A DNA stretch of 64,000 nt from Simmondsia chinensis (taxonomy: Eukaryota > Streptophyta > Magnoliopsida > Caryophyllales > Simmondsiaceae): assembly GCA_018398585.1 (NCBI GenBank), contig JAGTTD010000008.1:9932501-9996500 (forward strand). Reading direction: 5' to 3'. Position numbers and translations under genes: made by a program. Below the pieces are notes generated by a model. That model searched no databases, was not told the DNA's origin, and saw only the letters and a program-made list of their open reading frames with translations. Shown piece by piece: positions 1 through 11,200 of the stretch. The first letter of the stretch is position 1. Every line of letters begins with the position of its first letter.

Positions 1-299
1 TTGACCTGATCTTGCAAATTCTGCATCCTTTCTTCCAATTTGGACAATCGATCATCATTTCTTTGCTGAATTGATAAATGCATTTGCTGATTTTCCAGGT
101 TAATTTGCTGAAACCTCAAGAACCAGCATTCTTCTGATTGTATTTGTGAATGATTGCGCAATTCCTTCATCTAATCAAGCGTGACATACTCCTTTGGATT
201 GCTCGCACCAGCTTCAGCAGCATCTGATCTATTAGATTGAACTGCAGGTGCAACAAGGCCACCACCAGCACCCGATCGAGTCCTTACACCTTCAGCCAT
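1..299 (-). pseudogene. 5' end of gag of an LTR retrotransposon (partial)
   Basis: The minus strand opens with ATG at 299-297 and reads MAEGVRTRSGAGGGLV, then an Ala/Asn-rich stretch. An in-frame TAG follows the segment KEYVTLD. The frame then resumes with a Gln/Glu-rich, coiled-coil-like segment ending LSKLEERMQNLQDQV at the window edge. A start of this kind (MAEG.RTRS, then a helical segment), about 60 bases inside a primer site, is usual for gag of plant Ty3/gypsy elements. The rest lies outside the window. It is a pseudogene unless the TAG is read through. The exact lineage cannot be set from 100 codons. Confidence 0.6.
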
Positions 300-360
300 T
301 ACTCGATTGTGTTTCTTTGATTTTTCCAGCTCAATTTCAAGCACTAGACCACTTGAATCG

Positions 361-372
361 GCTCTGATACCA
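361..372 (-). other. Primer binding site (initiator tRNA-Met type)
   Basis: On the minus strand this reads TGGTATCAGAGC, the complement of the 3' end of plant initiator tRNA-Met. It lies two bases inside the LTR boundary and so orients the element as minus strand, with its 5' LTR on the right. Confidence 0.85.
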
Positions 373-374
373 AA

Positions 375-760
375 TGTTAACTACCAACCCTAAATTGATA
401 GTTAACTTTGTGAAGGATAGAGGTAAGATGAGAATAGAAGTGAAGGGAGATGAGAAATTAGAGAAGGAGGTGAGAATTTAAGAGTAAAACCCCAAAGGGA
501 ATCTGAATTTTATTAATTAGATGACAAGATTACAAGCTTTTGATCTATTTATAATAGATCTTAGTACATTGTATCAAGACTTCTCCTAAAACCGAGCTAA
601 ACCCCTTTTGGAGCCAAATGCAGTTAACCGGCCATTTGAACTAAATGCTGTTAACAGCTTTTGGCACCACCCGATAGCAACTACAATTCAAAATATTACA
701 AAGCATTAAACCCCCACGCTATTACATCAAAAAATCAAAAGAACTAATGGAATTATAACA
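375..760 (-). mobile_element. 5' LTR (386 bp) of a minus-strand LTR retrotransposon
   Basis: The segment begins TGTTAACTACC and ends GGAATTATAACA, giving TG...CA ends on either strand. A TATA-like ATTATAAATAGATC lies near 543-556 when read on the minus strand. The primer site and gag start follow in the correct order. The five bases after the LTR (TGTTA, 761-765) would be the target duplication; its partner is outside the window. The element sits just upstream of a copia RT fragment on the other strand, so it probably inserted into that older element. Confidence 0.75.
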
Positions 761-1026
761 TGTTACTACTGGTTTTTTGCATGGAAAACTTGAGGAAGAG
801 ATTCTCCTTTCTCAACCTGAGAGGTTTATTGAACCTGAGCAACCTAATTATGTTTTCTTGCTTAAAAAAAAATCTCTGGATGGGTTAAAGCAGTTACCCA
901 AACAGTGGTGAAAAAGATTTCATTTTTTTTATGACTGATAATGGCTTTGATAGGTTTGTTCATGATAATTGCTTTTATTTCAAGAATATTGATTGTTTTG
1001 ATGCAATTTTCCTACTAACATACTTG
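761..1026 (+). pseudogene. Copia element H: reverse transcriptase, first piece
   Basis: Conceptual translation, with frameshifts, gives the copia RT block FLHGKLEEEILLSQPERF near 778-830, then a YVFLLKK.L.GLKQ-like segment, and finally DNGFDRFVHDNCFYFKN, which leads to the RT catalytic box. The catalytic box itself (LDDMLLAS) lies 5 kb away at about 6012-6035, because NA-1 inserted between them with a 5-bp duplication. In-frame stops and a frameshift near 870-880 show that it is dead. Its 5' part lies left of the window or was lost where the minus-strand element inserted. Confidence 0.8.
1022..1026 (+). repeat. Target site duplication of NA-1 (left copy)
   Basis: ACTTG here is repeated exactly at 6009-6013 on the other side of NA-1. 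Removing one copy and NA-1 rejoins the copia RT sequence in register (…FLLTY / LDDMLLAS). Confidence 0.93.
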
Positions 1027-1605
1027 TGTTATGATCCGAGAAACCGAGGCGTGAAATTGTGGTGGCTCTAATGCTGTTCTGCTGCGATGTTGTGTTATTA
1101 GCTGCTGTTGGCTGTTGCTGCTGCTTGTGTTTGTTGCATTTAGATACTTGTTAGCTTAAGAAATATATTAGGTGGTTGAATCTAGCTAAAGAGTTGTATT
1201 AGCATGTTTAGGATTAACTAGACTGATGTAATTAGTTGTTTAAGTCCCTTGTAAGTCTTGTAATAAGTGAGCTTTAGTGTGGTCTTGCTTAGAAGGTCAA
1301 TGCCGGTCAAGTATGGCGGCTAGTTAGTTAGTTGTTGGATGAGTTGGTTAGCTCTTGGTCCTCATGCATTGTATCTCTAGATATTTTTAGAGTTAGTCAT
1401 CCTAAGAGCTAGTAGTATAAATAGATGTCTCTAGTTTGTAATTCTGATAACTATGATGAATGAATTGATCTCATTTGATTTCTTTCTCTATTTTCTCATC
1501 GCTTTTCCCTTCTTTCTCATCTAAACTCTGTATTCTTTCTCATCTCATACTTTCTCTATCCGATCCAAGGTTAAGGCTCAAGAGCAAATCTTCGAAACCT
1601 TAACA
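1027..1605 (+). repeat. 5' LTR of NA-1
   Basis: Starts TGTTATGATCCG and ends CGAAACCTTAACA. A TATA box (TATAAATA) lies near 1417. Pyrimidine-rich TTTCTCATC repeats precede the 3' end, a feature shared with the LTRs of NA-2 and of the minus-strand element at 375-760. Confidence 0.93.
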
Positions 1606-1607
1606 AT

Positions 1608-1620
1608 TGGTATCAGAGCC
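1608..1620 (+). other. Primer binding site of NA-1
   Basis: TGGTATCAGAGCC begins two bases after the LTR end. It is complementary to the 3' end of initiator tRNA-Met. Confidence 0.92.
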
Positions 1621-2714
1621 TTGATTTGGCTTCCGAATCAAGCTCATATAAGTAAAAAAAATACAAAATCTGATTGATTGCATTGCAATTAATCAGTAAA
1701 AACCATCGTGTTACAGATTTAGTTCAGATTGCGTGATCAGAATTCAATTCTGAATTTTGAACTTTGAGATTGGCGGTTACTGCTATGCTGAACTGCAAGT
1801 GCCTGGGAAGTGTATCGGTTGGGATTAAAAGTGATCGAATTACATTGAAGGAAGTTCCATTGTTCAGTATTTGTTGAGTACATTCAACATCAAAGCTGAT
1901 TCAGATTGAATTCAATGGGATTGATCAAGCATTTGCTGCAAAAGTTGAGTGCTGAAGCAAGTTTTAGCTGCTGAAGCTTGGTGCTGAGCTAACTGTTCCT
2001 GATCAATCACTCATTTGATCTGTTGAGAAGAAGTTACAAGTGAGCTAATTGATCCACATTGCACTTGATCATCATCGAAAGAGCAGAAATCATTTGAATT
2101 GAGGTGATTAAAGATTTTACAATTCAGAAGTTGAGATTGAGGTAATGGTTTTCGGAACTTCAAGCTGCAATTCGTTGGGAAATTGTGGTTGTTGATGAAT
2201 TGTGATGAAATTGTGTTGATAAGCTTAGAAGTGGTGAGAATTCATCAGAATCTGCATTGATTAATGAGAATTATATGTTATTGAGTTGAGATTTGCTTAG
2301 GCAAAAAATCTGTTAGCGAAGGCGAAATCTGACAGTGGACGGAGAAGCGAAAGTGTTGAAATCCAATTTCGTTCGTGAAGATCGCTTTGAGCATTGTGTC
2401 AAGGACTTGATTGTGAGTTAGAGTCGAGCTTAATTCTGAAGTGTAAGTTGAATTACTCAACTAAACGGTGCAGTTAGGGTTTGTTCGAGTTTCCTCTGTT
2501 CGAGGTTCTGTTCGAAGTTTGTCAGTTAGGGTTTTTAATCAGTAACGATCGTGGAACTGTTAGCAAGGGTTGGTTTGTGCGAATGAAGGAGTACAAATTT
2601 TGTAAAGCAATCGATTGTTGAGGAGTGCGAACAAGTTTCTCACTTCTGCGATTTTCGAACTTGTATTCTGCGAACTGAGCTGGTTCAAGATTGAGGTTGT
2701 TGTTCATTCTCAAT
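1621..2714 (+). other. NA-1 leader region
   Basis: About 1.1 kb between the primer site and the first likely start codon. It is rich in TTGATC, TTGAAG and GCTGAA words and has no long plus-strand frame. Short minus-strand frames here show no family motif. It probably holds the RNA packaging signal, by analogy with other retroelements; nothing in the sequence proves this. Confidence 0.5.
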
Positions 2715-5244
2715 ATGGCTGATTTGACTGAGCAGTTGGAGAAGTTAATAAAACAGAGACAAGAATGGATTCAAGCACGCGAAGAATGGATACAAGAATG
2801 GAGACAAGCATTTGATGAAAGGAGAGAAGAATGTATGCAGCTAATGGAGAAACGGCAATATTCAGCTCAACCCTTGGCTAACATTAGTTATGATTTTGCT
2901 GGTATTCTTGATGCAAATGAGTTTCCGGAGTTAGCTGATAGCGTTAGACAACGGAAGTTCCTTGTTGAGCTAAAAGAGAGAGTGGAATCTGTTGCCGTTG
3001 GAGGTGAACTCGTCCCCGATAGTGCCGAAATTGATGAAAATGAGTTAGAAGAACCTGAGTTTGAACAGGATGATCTTTATGAAGACTCTTTGCTCGAGTT
3101 AGAGTATCTTGCTAATGTTGAGGCACAATATGACATGCATCCGGAATGGGAATACGATTTCCATGTCAAAGGAATGTTAACGAAAGCAAAGAGTAAGACG
3201 GAGAGGAACCATCTAAGTGAAGCATTGAAAGACTTTGGGGGTATAAAGAAGTTGACAAAGCCGAAAGTGAATCCTGAGGTGGTGTGTCAGCCTAAGCAGC
3301 TTTTGAATTTGCGAGAACAGCGCAATGAACAACCTGTGGTTGCTTTAACTGAGTCCGATTCAGTTATGGGACATCGGGATGATCCAAGAAGAAGCTAGAC
3401 AACAAGAACTAACTCAAGATCATGATTTTACCGATGTATATGTTGGGATATCACCAAATCAGTTAAGTATGGCTCTATGGCAAGCTTATATGCAGAATCA
3501 AAGTACTTTCATTGCTGAGCAATGTTATTCTGTTGGAGAATCAGTTGTTGTCGCTGTAGTACCTTCAAATACAGATCAAGATATGCTTAAGGTCACCTTT
3601 GGGGGTGCTGTTGTGCTAATTCAGATCCAGAGCAACATTATATTGGATGCCTTGCAAGGTCTCTTGTGTTAGGAGAAGGTTTATGAACTTAGAGCAGCTG
3701 AAATGCACTGTCGGCATGCCGATCGGCAAGTTCGGAATGATTTATTCCTTTATGTGAGTGGAGTTGTGACTTATCCAAATGCAAGTTCTTATGATAAGTT
3801 GCCTCCTGATCCGGAAGAAGATTCTCAAGACTATATGAAGCTGAGAGGAGTCGAATCTTTGCTGAAAAGAAGCAATCGAGCTGCGCGAGTGCGTTTCAAG
3901 GTTCACAACAAACAAACCTTGATTCCTATGCAAGCAATTGAGTTGTTGGATGTATATAAAGGCTGTAATATGCTGAAAGAGAATGCTGTGCAGCCCAATA
4001 TCAGTACAACTGGTGCACGAAGCCAAGTAAGGATAGAGGTTATAGCATTTGACAATTGGGATCAACTGCAATTGATTGGTGCTGATATGGTGCAGATCCT
4101 GAACATGTTTGGGGTGATTTGTTGTGATTTTTTTGAGTGGAAAAATCATTTGCACAAGCTTCAATATTTCCTTAATATTTGGATGGAAAGGATCAATGTA
4201 AGTTTGAGTGGAACTTCAGCTAAAATCGGAGTTAAAATCAGTAAGGAAGCTCTAGACAGAACAACTCTGTGTTTGAAGAAGTTTTCAGCTATTCAAGAGC
4301 TTGGTTGGTGTCTCCACTTGTTATATCTATTACTTATGCTTGTGTTGGTTGATAACAAAGCAAAGCTTGGTCATTTGAGGCAAGATTGATGGTTGGTTAA
4401 GCGTTGGGTACCAAGAAATTTGGTGTTCAGATCACAAAGGGTGAGCTACAGCATTGGAAGTGTCGTTTGGAATGTTTTGGGTGTTCAAGTTATGACATTG
4501 TGCATTTGGCATTCAACAATGGTTTATGAGCTCCTAATTTGTGTGTTCTATGCAAGAGTTTGGGAAGAAGTGGCTGAAATTTTGAGATCTTACAAGTTTA
4601 TTCTCAAGATTCCATTAAAGGAAGTTTTGGAGGATGCAGAACACTCTTGGGGAATTTCTTCACTGTCAGTTGTGAATGAGCTGTTCAGATTGAGTTTGGT
4701 TGGTGCTATTATGTCTTTTGGAAGGTGTAATAACTTGTTCACATCAATGAGCCTCCATTTGAACAAGAAACGAGCTGAAATCTATCAATATGAGTTGCAT
4801 CGGGTTAGCACTGCTGAATTTCTGAGTTCTGCAGGAAATTATGTGCAACTGGAAAGCAATCAAGAATTTGTTGAGCATGTTATAAGTTGGTTTAGTATGT
4901 GGATGTGTGAGCAATACAAATTTTGGATAAGATCTATTTATACAAATTTTTGTGTGGTTAATGATATACCAAATCAGTTGTGCAGCCTTCCACAAGCAGA
5001 AATACAGAACAATGATGCGTTTTGTGATTCTCAGCAGCAAGTTGGAAGTCTGAGCTGTGTTAACTACATCATGAGGGGTTGTGGATGTATTGTTGATGTT
5101 TGGTTTGCTCGGTGCAGACCTCCTGAGGGGTATTATGCATTCAAACGCAACTTTATATCGACACAAGATGTCATCTTCATGGATTTGCTGCGTTATAGAG
5201 TCAGGGCATCATTGGCTCGTTTCAGCTGCCATAAGTTTCAGTAA
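2715..5244 (+). pseudogene. NA-1 long frame, about 840 codons, unknown protein
   Basis: The likely start is the ATG at 2715 (MADLTEQLEKLIKQRQEW), which opens a charged, coiled-coil-like N-terminus with repeated EEW and EWR units, followed by an acidic stretch near residues 100-145. The first frame stops at 3398. A second frame, open from about 3379, continues with only two stops (3670-3672 and 4387-4389) to 5244. One frameshift and two stops therefore separate the sequence from a single frame. The C-terminal half is hydrophobic and rich in Cys and Trp, and ends with VDVWFARCRPPEGYY. I see no CCHC knuckle, no DTG protease and no RT or integrase motif. The C-terminal DV...RPPE block recurs in NA-2 (about 46569-46635), which argues that the frame was once selected within the family. 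It could be a highly diverged gag or a captured gene. Confidence 0.6.
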
Positions 5245-5406
5245 GTTCAGTGCAGCACCACTTCATTCATGATCTGCAACGGATTGAGTGTTTCAGATGT
5301 CTTCAGCTCAGATTTCAGCAAAACTTCTTCACTTCAGTTATATTTTCTTATGCATTAAGTGTTCTCATTGTTACAACTCTCTTCCATTCTTGAGGACAAG
5401 AATGTT

Positions 5407-5422
5407 TTCACGGGGAAGGGAA
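5407..5422 (+). other. Polypurine tract of NA-1
   Basis: CGGGGAAGGGAA directly precedes the TG of the 3' LTR, which is the expected place for the plus-strand primer. Confidence 0.8.
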
Positions 5423-6008
5423 TGTTATGATCCGATAAACCGAGGCATGAAATTGTGGTGGCTGTAATGCTGTTCTGCTACTATGTTGTGCTGTTAGCTG
5501 CTGTTGGCTGCCGCTGTTGCTTGTGTTTGTCGCAATTAGATACTTGTTAGCTTAAGAAATGTATTAGGTGGTTGAATCTAGCTAAAGAGTTGTATTAGCA
5601 TGTTTAGGATTAACTAGATTGAGTCTTGATGTAATTAGTTGTTTTAGTCTCTTATAAGTCTTGTAATAAGTGAGCTTTAGTGTGGTCTTGCTTAGGAGGT
5701 CAATGCCGGTCAAGTATGGTGGCTAGTTAGTTAGTTGTTGGATGAGTTGGTTAGCTCTTGGTCCTCATGCATTGTATATCTAGATATTTTTAGAGTTAGT
5801 CATCCTAAGAGCTAGTAGTATAAATAGATGTCTCTAGTTTGTAATTCTGATAACTATGATGAATGAATTGATCTCATTTGATTTCTTTCTCTATTTTCTC
5901 ATCTCTTTTCCCTTCTTTCTCAACTAAACTCTATATTCTTTCTCATCTCATACTCTCTCTATCCCAACCAAGGTTAAGGCTCAAGAGCAAATCTTCGAAA
6001 CCTTAACA
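5423..6008 (+). repeat. 3' LTR of NA-1
   Basis: A 586-bp copy of the 5' LTR, starting TGTTATGATCCG and ending ACCTTAACA. It has scattered substitutions and a 7-bp difference near 5620 (GAGTCTT present here, absent in the 5' copy). Confidence 0.93.
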
Positions 6009-6957
6009 ACTTGGATGATATGCTCTTAGCAAGTAGGTCTTAGAAGCAAATTTTAGATTTGAAATTGAGGTTGAATGGCTCTTTCAATATGAAGGACATG
6101 GGAGAGGCTAAGAAAATCTTAGGGATATATATTGATAGAAACAGGTCAAAACAAAATAGCCCACTTTAGTGAAAGCCACTATCTAACTAAGGTTTTGAAA
6201 AGGTTTAACATAGAGATTCTAAAACTGTACCCATGGCATCTCAGTATCAATTTTCAACTAAACATTGTCTTGAAACAAAATAAGAAAAGTCCAAAATGAG
6301 GAGAGTTCCATAGGCGATTGCTATAGGATCATTAATGTACACAATGACGTATACTAGGCCAGATTTAGCTTTTCTCATGAGTGTTCTGTCTAGATACATG
6401 TTGAATCCACTTGGATGGTGTGAAATGGCTACTTAGATATGTTAAAGGAACTATAGATTTAGGACCAAAGTAACCTTAGGCTAACTGGATATGTAGATTC
6501 AGACTTTGCTGGTGACCTAGATAAGAGGAGATCAACATCAGCATATATCTTTACTTTAACTGGTGGAGCTATTAGTTGGAGATCAAAATTAAGGACTTTA
6601 ACCTCACTTTCAACTATTGAGTCAGAATTTTTGGCTATTTTAGACACTGTTAAAGAGGTTATATGGCTGAGTGCTGATTATTAGAAATTAAGCTTGACTT
6701 AGGATTACTCAAAATTTACTCAGACAGTCAATCTGCAATTTCCTTATGTAGGAATCTAGTTTTGCATAATAGAACCAAACATCTAGCTGTAAGAAGATAT
6801 TTTGTCATAGACCAACTTGAAAATCACCAAATTGAATTGCTCAAAATTGATATTGAAGCTAACCTTGCTGATATGGGTATGAAGGCACATCCTTTAGACA
6901 AGTTTAAACATTTTATTAGACTTGTCCAAATGGATTGGAACCTTGGGTAAAGAGTTT
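6009..6957 (+). pseudogene. Copia element H: RT catalytic box and RNase H
   Basis: This continues the copia pol interrupted at 1026. It starts with the RT box LDDMLLAS (YVDDM in active copies, the Y being lost at the insertion point). Next comes LNGSFNMKDMGEAKKILGI, then near 6320-6400 the segment GSLMYTMTYTRPDLAF. RNase H follows at about 6480-6640 with GYVDSDFAGDLDKRRSTS and AISWRSKLRTLTSLSTIE. The terminal part reads LADMGMKAHPLDKFKH (about 6868-6915). Stops and frameshifts are frequent. The order RT then RNase H at the end of pol is that of Ty1/copia. Confidence 0.85.
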
Positions 6958-7023
6958 GCGAAAATGCTCCTCATTTCTAGAGCGGATCCAGTGGTTAGTT
7001 CATATGAATACCAAGGTGGAGAT

Positions 7024-7977
7024 TGTGTTATTCTAATTAGTAAGTATATGACCTAAACCATGCTCAATAATGTATAGATTAGGCTTAAAATGAGCTAAAA
7101 TAAGATTACCTATTAATAGAATTATTACAAACTATAAAACGCAACACTTGATATTAAAGAACTAAATAAAACGCTGCATTTGGTAAAATCTGATTCAAAA
7201 TGTTTGGCTTAAAGGATATTGTCCTTATTGCGCTTGCCTATTTTAACAATTTACATGCCCAACCTTGTACTACATGCTGCCCAGATGTGTACTTCGCTCT
7301 CCGTTTGTACTGCATTATACCCGTTATACCGAGATGCTTACTTGAAAAGCTTCGTGTTTCTGGTACTCCATCCTTGCCGTTGATATTGGATGCGTGTTAT
7401 ATGATAAGGGGACCATATTATGTTTCTTTTGAATGATCTGGTCCTTTAGATCAAAGGCAATCCAACGACAGTGATGAGGCCAGCTTAAAGGGGCACATTG
7501 TTTGAGCTCTTGTGTATATAAGTCGTGAAATTAGGGTTTGAAGCAGATTCTTGAAAAATCTTTGCTTCCCCCTTCATTTTATCTGTAGCTTTCCTTCCTT
7601 CCTAATCGTAAGTGAAACCCTAACCCCTAAATGAGACTTTTGAGCTACTTCCATGGAGTTTTCATCCTCACGAGTCTAGATTCGTGCAAGATACTGCTAT
7701 TAGAGAGGTATTCTGGTGATTTGTGTTTAGATAGTTAGGTTTCTTACTTGAAATTCAAAGAACGAGTCTGTGACTTGAGTCAGAAGTGTTGCATTTGTTA
7801 GATTTGAGTTGGAATCCCTCTAGGAATAAGGAGACGAGGACTAGAGCCAGTTAGGGTTTGAACCTTGTTAAAAGCTTGGTGTTCTTTACGTATTTTCTTG
7901 CCTTAGTTTTTAAGATTTTGAGTCTGTAATTTGTTTTTGCTTTGTGTGACCTGTAATGGTTTAACTTTAGTCATCTC
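7024..7977 (+). repeat. Probable 3' LTR of copia element H
   Basis: The end of copia pol is followed by CCAAGGTGGAGAT, the usual copia purine tract, and then TGTGTTATTC at 7024, a good LTR start. A TATA-like GTGTATATAAG lies at about 7511-7521. The end is placed at CATCTCA (7977) because Tat integrase sequence begins a few bases further on. No partner LTR is in the window, so the right end is a guess. I see no gene in this stretch. Confidence 0.5.
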
Positions 7978-9200
7978 ACTAAAACGTTTACAAATGGCAC
8001 ATATTTCTTCAAGAACTTTCCATTGATGACCCTTGGGTGAGTTATTCCATTTAAATCTTGGAACAAGTAAGCATTTCCTCCAAACACCTCTATGACTCTA
8101 AATGGGCCCTCTCTATTTGGAGACCATTTACTAAAGACACAATCTTTTTGGCTAATTGGTAGAACCACTTTCCAGACTAAATCTCCAGAGTCAAAGGACT
8201 TAGGTTTGACCTTCTTGTTGTAAGCTTTGGCCACCCTCTTCTTTTGTTTTTCTAACTTGTGAAGGCGTCCAGCCTGGCTTGGTCTAAGTTAATTTGTTCA
8301 TCCGTCAAAGCTTGCCCATACTTAAGTTTAGAAAACCTCTCTTGATGAACCAACCTAATAAACTACACTATGACTTCCACTGGGAGCATCACATCATGGC
8401 CATACATTAAATGGAAAGGAGTTGTCCTAGCTGCATCACGTTTGGATGTTTTATTAGCCCAAAGAGCATTAAGTAGTAGTTCATGCCAGTTTTTGGGATT
8501 ATCCTCAATCATTTTCTCAATATTGGCTTTTAGAATCTTATTTGTAGACTCTGCTTAGCCATTAGCTTAAGCATAGTAAGGGATTGAGTTCAAGATTTCT
8601 ATTATGAAACACTATGTTAACTCCTTAACCTCAGCCCCATTAGGCACCTGAGCTTGGTCCACAATAATGATTTTTGGATTCCAAACCTATATAAGATGGA
8701 TTCTTTAATGAAATCAATCACATCTTGTTGATTAATATTCCTATATGGTTTATCCTCTACCCATTTCGTGAAGTAGTTTATGGCTATAAGAATGTAAAAG
8801 TGTTGCTAGAAGGAGGGTTAATTTCCCTCTGATGAAGGGCTAGGGTGGTCTAATAACATGCATCTCAGCTACACGGACTCTACATGACCATGTCTTTGGC
8901 ATGCTCTGTGCCCCTTGGCATACTTAATGCAATCATCCATCATTCATGGCCAGTAATAGCCAAAATGCCTGATGAGCCAATTCATCTTATTGCTGGCTAG
9001 ATAGGATCCACAGATACCCTCATGGGCTCCTACATTTAGTAGCATTGCTTTGTCCAAGTTAAGGCATTTAAGAAGCATTCCACTAGCATCTCTTTTGTAG
9101 AACTCTCTAAACTCATCATCTAGATGGAATCTATGAGCTCTCATTTTTATTTGTCTGTCACTAACATAATCTCGAGGGTTCTTGAAATAATCAATTAAAG
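7971..9200 (-). pseudogene. Tat element A: integrase
   Basis: Read on the minus strand. The zinc-binding region is at about 9144-8944 (YKRDASGMLLKCLNLDKAML, then HEGICGSYL and MNWLIRHFGYYWP). The first frame continues as DDCIKYAKG, with a CxxCQ-like remnant. The core catalytic domain across 8300-8900 is broken by stops. The C-terminal domain is clearer at 8234-7971, with CVFSKWSPNREGPFRVIEV and GNAYLFQDLNG, then INGKFLKKYVP. The WSPN.EGP and NGK.LKKY blocks are typical of the Tat lineage (Ogre, Retand, Grande) of Ty3/gypsy. The last codons before the TGA at 7971 may derive from the adjoining LTR, since family members usually stop soon after LKKYYP. Confidence 0.8.
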
Positions 9201-10020
9201 GCTTCCTTTGGTCCTCACATTAACTTGTGACAGTATGATGTGTTTCATAGCAATCCAAGCATTCACTTTGTATGACTTTGTTCTCAAAACTGCAGGACTC
9301 GGTGAATTCAGTGCCATGGTCTAGACCTCAAGTCTTAATGACTATAGTTTCTTCACACCAAGTCTTGGGCAGCTTATACCCTAAAGCTAATTGAGCTGAG
9401 TCATTGGCTTCTTTGTTTTGTTATCTGGGAATATGTTCGATCAGAACACCATTAAACTTACTCAATAGCTTTTACAGCACGGAGATGTATTTGTTCGAGT
9501 TATCGCTTGAACAACGAAATTCCCTTTTTAATTGGAAAATGACCAACTATGAATCCCCTTTAATGATACCATTGAGGACTTGCATTTCTAAGAGAGTTGG
9601 TAAGCCTATGATCAATGCCTTATACTCTACCATATTGTTGGAGCACTTGTCGACCAAGGTGATAGCTAGCTTAGCGATGATCACAGCAAGGGATTCAATC
9701 ACAATTCCAACTTTGGCACTTGAATTGGTCCTTGATCCATAAAGTACAGCTTCCAAGGGACTATTTCCACCACTAGGAGCTGGTTTGGCTCATAGCCTAA
9801 GCCAGTGTGAATATTTGGATGGTCAGCTAAAAAGTTTGATAAAGCTTCGCCTTTGACTAACTTTGTGACACATAGACCAACTTAAACTAAAGCAGAGGAA
9901 TACTCTACTTGTTTGATCTTTCGCTCATCAAAGGTTTATTTATCACGTACTTAAGGACAACCTTCTGAGCAACCACGTATATGGTAAATGTGAAGAAGTA
10001 ATGTCTCAATGGAATAGAGA
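9200..10020 (-). pseudogene. Tat element A: RNase H region
   Basis: The best block on the minus strand is at 9756-9547 (ALYGSRTNSSAKVGIVIES, then NNMVEYKALIIGLPTLLEM). It matches the second, archaeal-type RNase H that follows RT in Tat elements (D/YGS…G.GIV.ES, NN.AEYEALI.GL). The expected catalytic Asp before GS is not seen (YGS in place of DGS). Flanking sequence has many stops. The order IN - RNase H - RT along the plus strand confirms a minus-strand gypsy pol. Confidence 0.7.
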
Positions 10021-11195
10021 TAGACACAGTTTCTTAATAATGGAATATTTTGTTTAACATTCATTTAAGCAATGGCAAAGGTAGAACACAGCTTGTTGGA
10101 ACCCTTGCTCATTGTCTTGTACAAGCAAAGAACCAATCAATTCATCTGAGGCAGAGACATAAACTTTCAAAGGTTTGCCTTGCTTTAGTGGAGTTAACAC
10201 TCGTGGCCTGATCATGTATTCCTTGATGGCCTCAAAACCTGCTTGTTTTGGCTTCTCTCACTTGATGCCCTTATCAAACTTGAGTCTCAGCAATGGAGAG
10301 AAGAATTTGGTTTTCCTTGCGACATCAGAAATGAAACATCTCATGACGTTAACCTTCCCCAAGAAGCGCTGAAGCTCCTTTTTATTCGCATGGGGTTTGG
10401 CTAGTTGTATGGCCTTAGTTTTGTTAATGTCCACCTCGATACCCCTCTAGAATACCAGAAAACCAAGAACATTTCTAGCACGCACGCTAAAGGCACCTTT
10501 TAATTAGTTCATCTTGAGGTTATGGCTCCTCATTCTAATGAGCACCCCTCTTAAGTCCTCCAAGTTCTTGACTTGGGATTTTGATTTGACAACAATATCA
10601 TATATGCAGACTTCTATGGTCTTGCCAATGAGATTATGAGAAATCATACTTATGGCTCTTTGGTATGTGGCACCAGCATTTTTCCAGCCAAATGGCATCT
10701 AAAGGATAAGACCTCATGCCTTGAGGCTGGATCATGACTTGGCAGCACCCGCAATGGCCATCCATAAAGGATAAAGACCTCATGCCTTGAGGCTAAATCA
10801 ATGAGCACATCAGTAATTGGCATTAGGTATTCATCCTTTGGCATGGTTGCATTCAGATCTTTTAAATCAATACAGGTCCTTATTTTTCCATTTTTTCTTG
10901 AAAACAGGAACAATGTTCGCTAACCATTTAACATACGTAGTAGTCCTGATGAATTTAGCCTTTAAGAGTCTCTCAATTTTATTTTATTATTTTAACCAAG
11001 TTAATCACTTCTTAGGATATCCCTCTCTAGGCCTGAATGATGGGCATTGAGCCTAGCTTGATAGGAAGCCTATGTTGAACCACCATCCTATCCTAAGCAA
11101 AGTAGTCACTGAACTCACGAAGCAAGATGAAATACTACTCCCTTTGCTCCTTAGAAAGCAGAGCACTTAGATAGGTAGGTCTTAAGTCCTCTGTT
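10020..11195 (-). pseudogene. Tat element A: reverse transcriptase
   Basis: The minus strand gives the RT fingers at 10913-10800 (RKNGKIRTCIDLKDLNATMP, then KDEYLMPITDVLIDLASRHE) and the palm at 10698-10504 (MPFGWKNAGATYQRAISM, then VCIYDIVVKSK). The active-site YVDD is changed to YDI here. Between them an imperfect copy of about 65 bp is repeated in tandem (10700-10728 and 10765-10794), which breaks the FMDGYAGYNQI region. The domain ends near 11195 in the linker between protease and RT, exactly where element B begins. The same linker resumes at 47854. Confidence 0.82.
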
Positions 11196-11200
11196 GAGCC

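Larger units (their letters stand above)
1027..6008 (+). mobile_element. NA-1: complete non-autonomous LTR retrotransposon
   Basis: The element is 4,982 bp long. It has two LTRs (1027-1605 and 5423-6008), an initiator-Met primer site, a purine tract before the 3' LTR and a perfect 5-bp target duplication, so its ends are certain. The 3.8-kb interior has no protease, integrase, RT or RNase H motif in any frame that I can see. It holds one broken plus-strand frame (2715-5244). The LTRs differ at a few percent of sites, so it is not very young. It must have been moved by proteins of another element. It resembles NA-2 at 42705-47256 in layout and LTR style. Confidence 0.92.

Noticed and set aside
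3742..5166. Minus-strand frames of 140 codons in NA-1
   Set aside because: They are antisense to the long plus-strand frame and show no motif. The plus frame is open over a far longer span.
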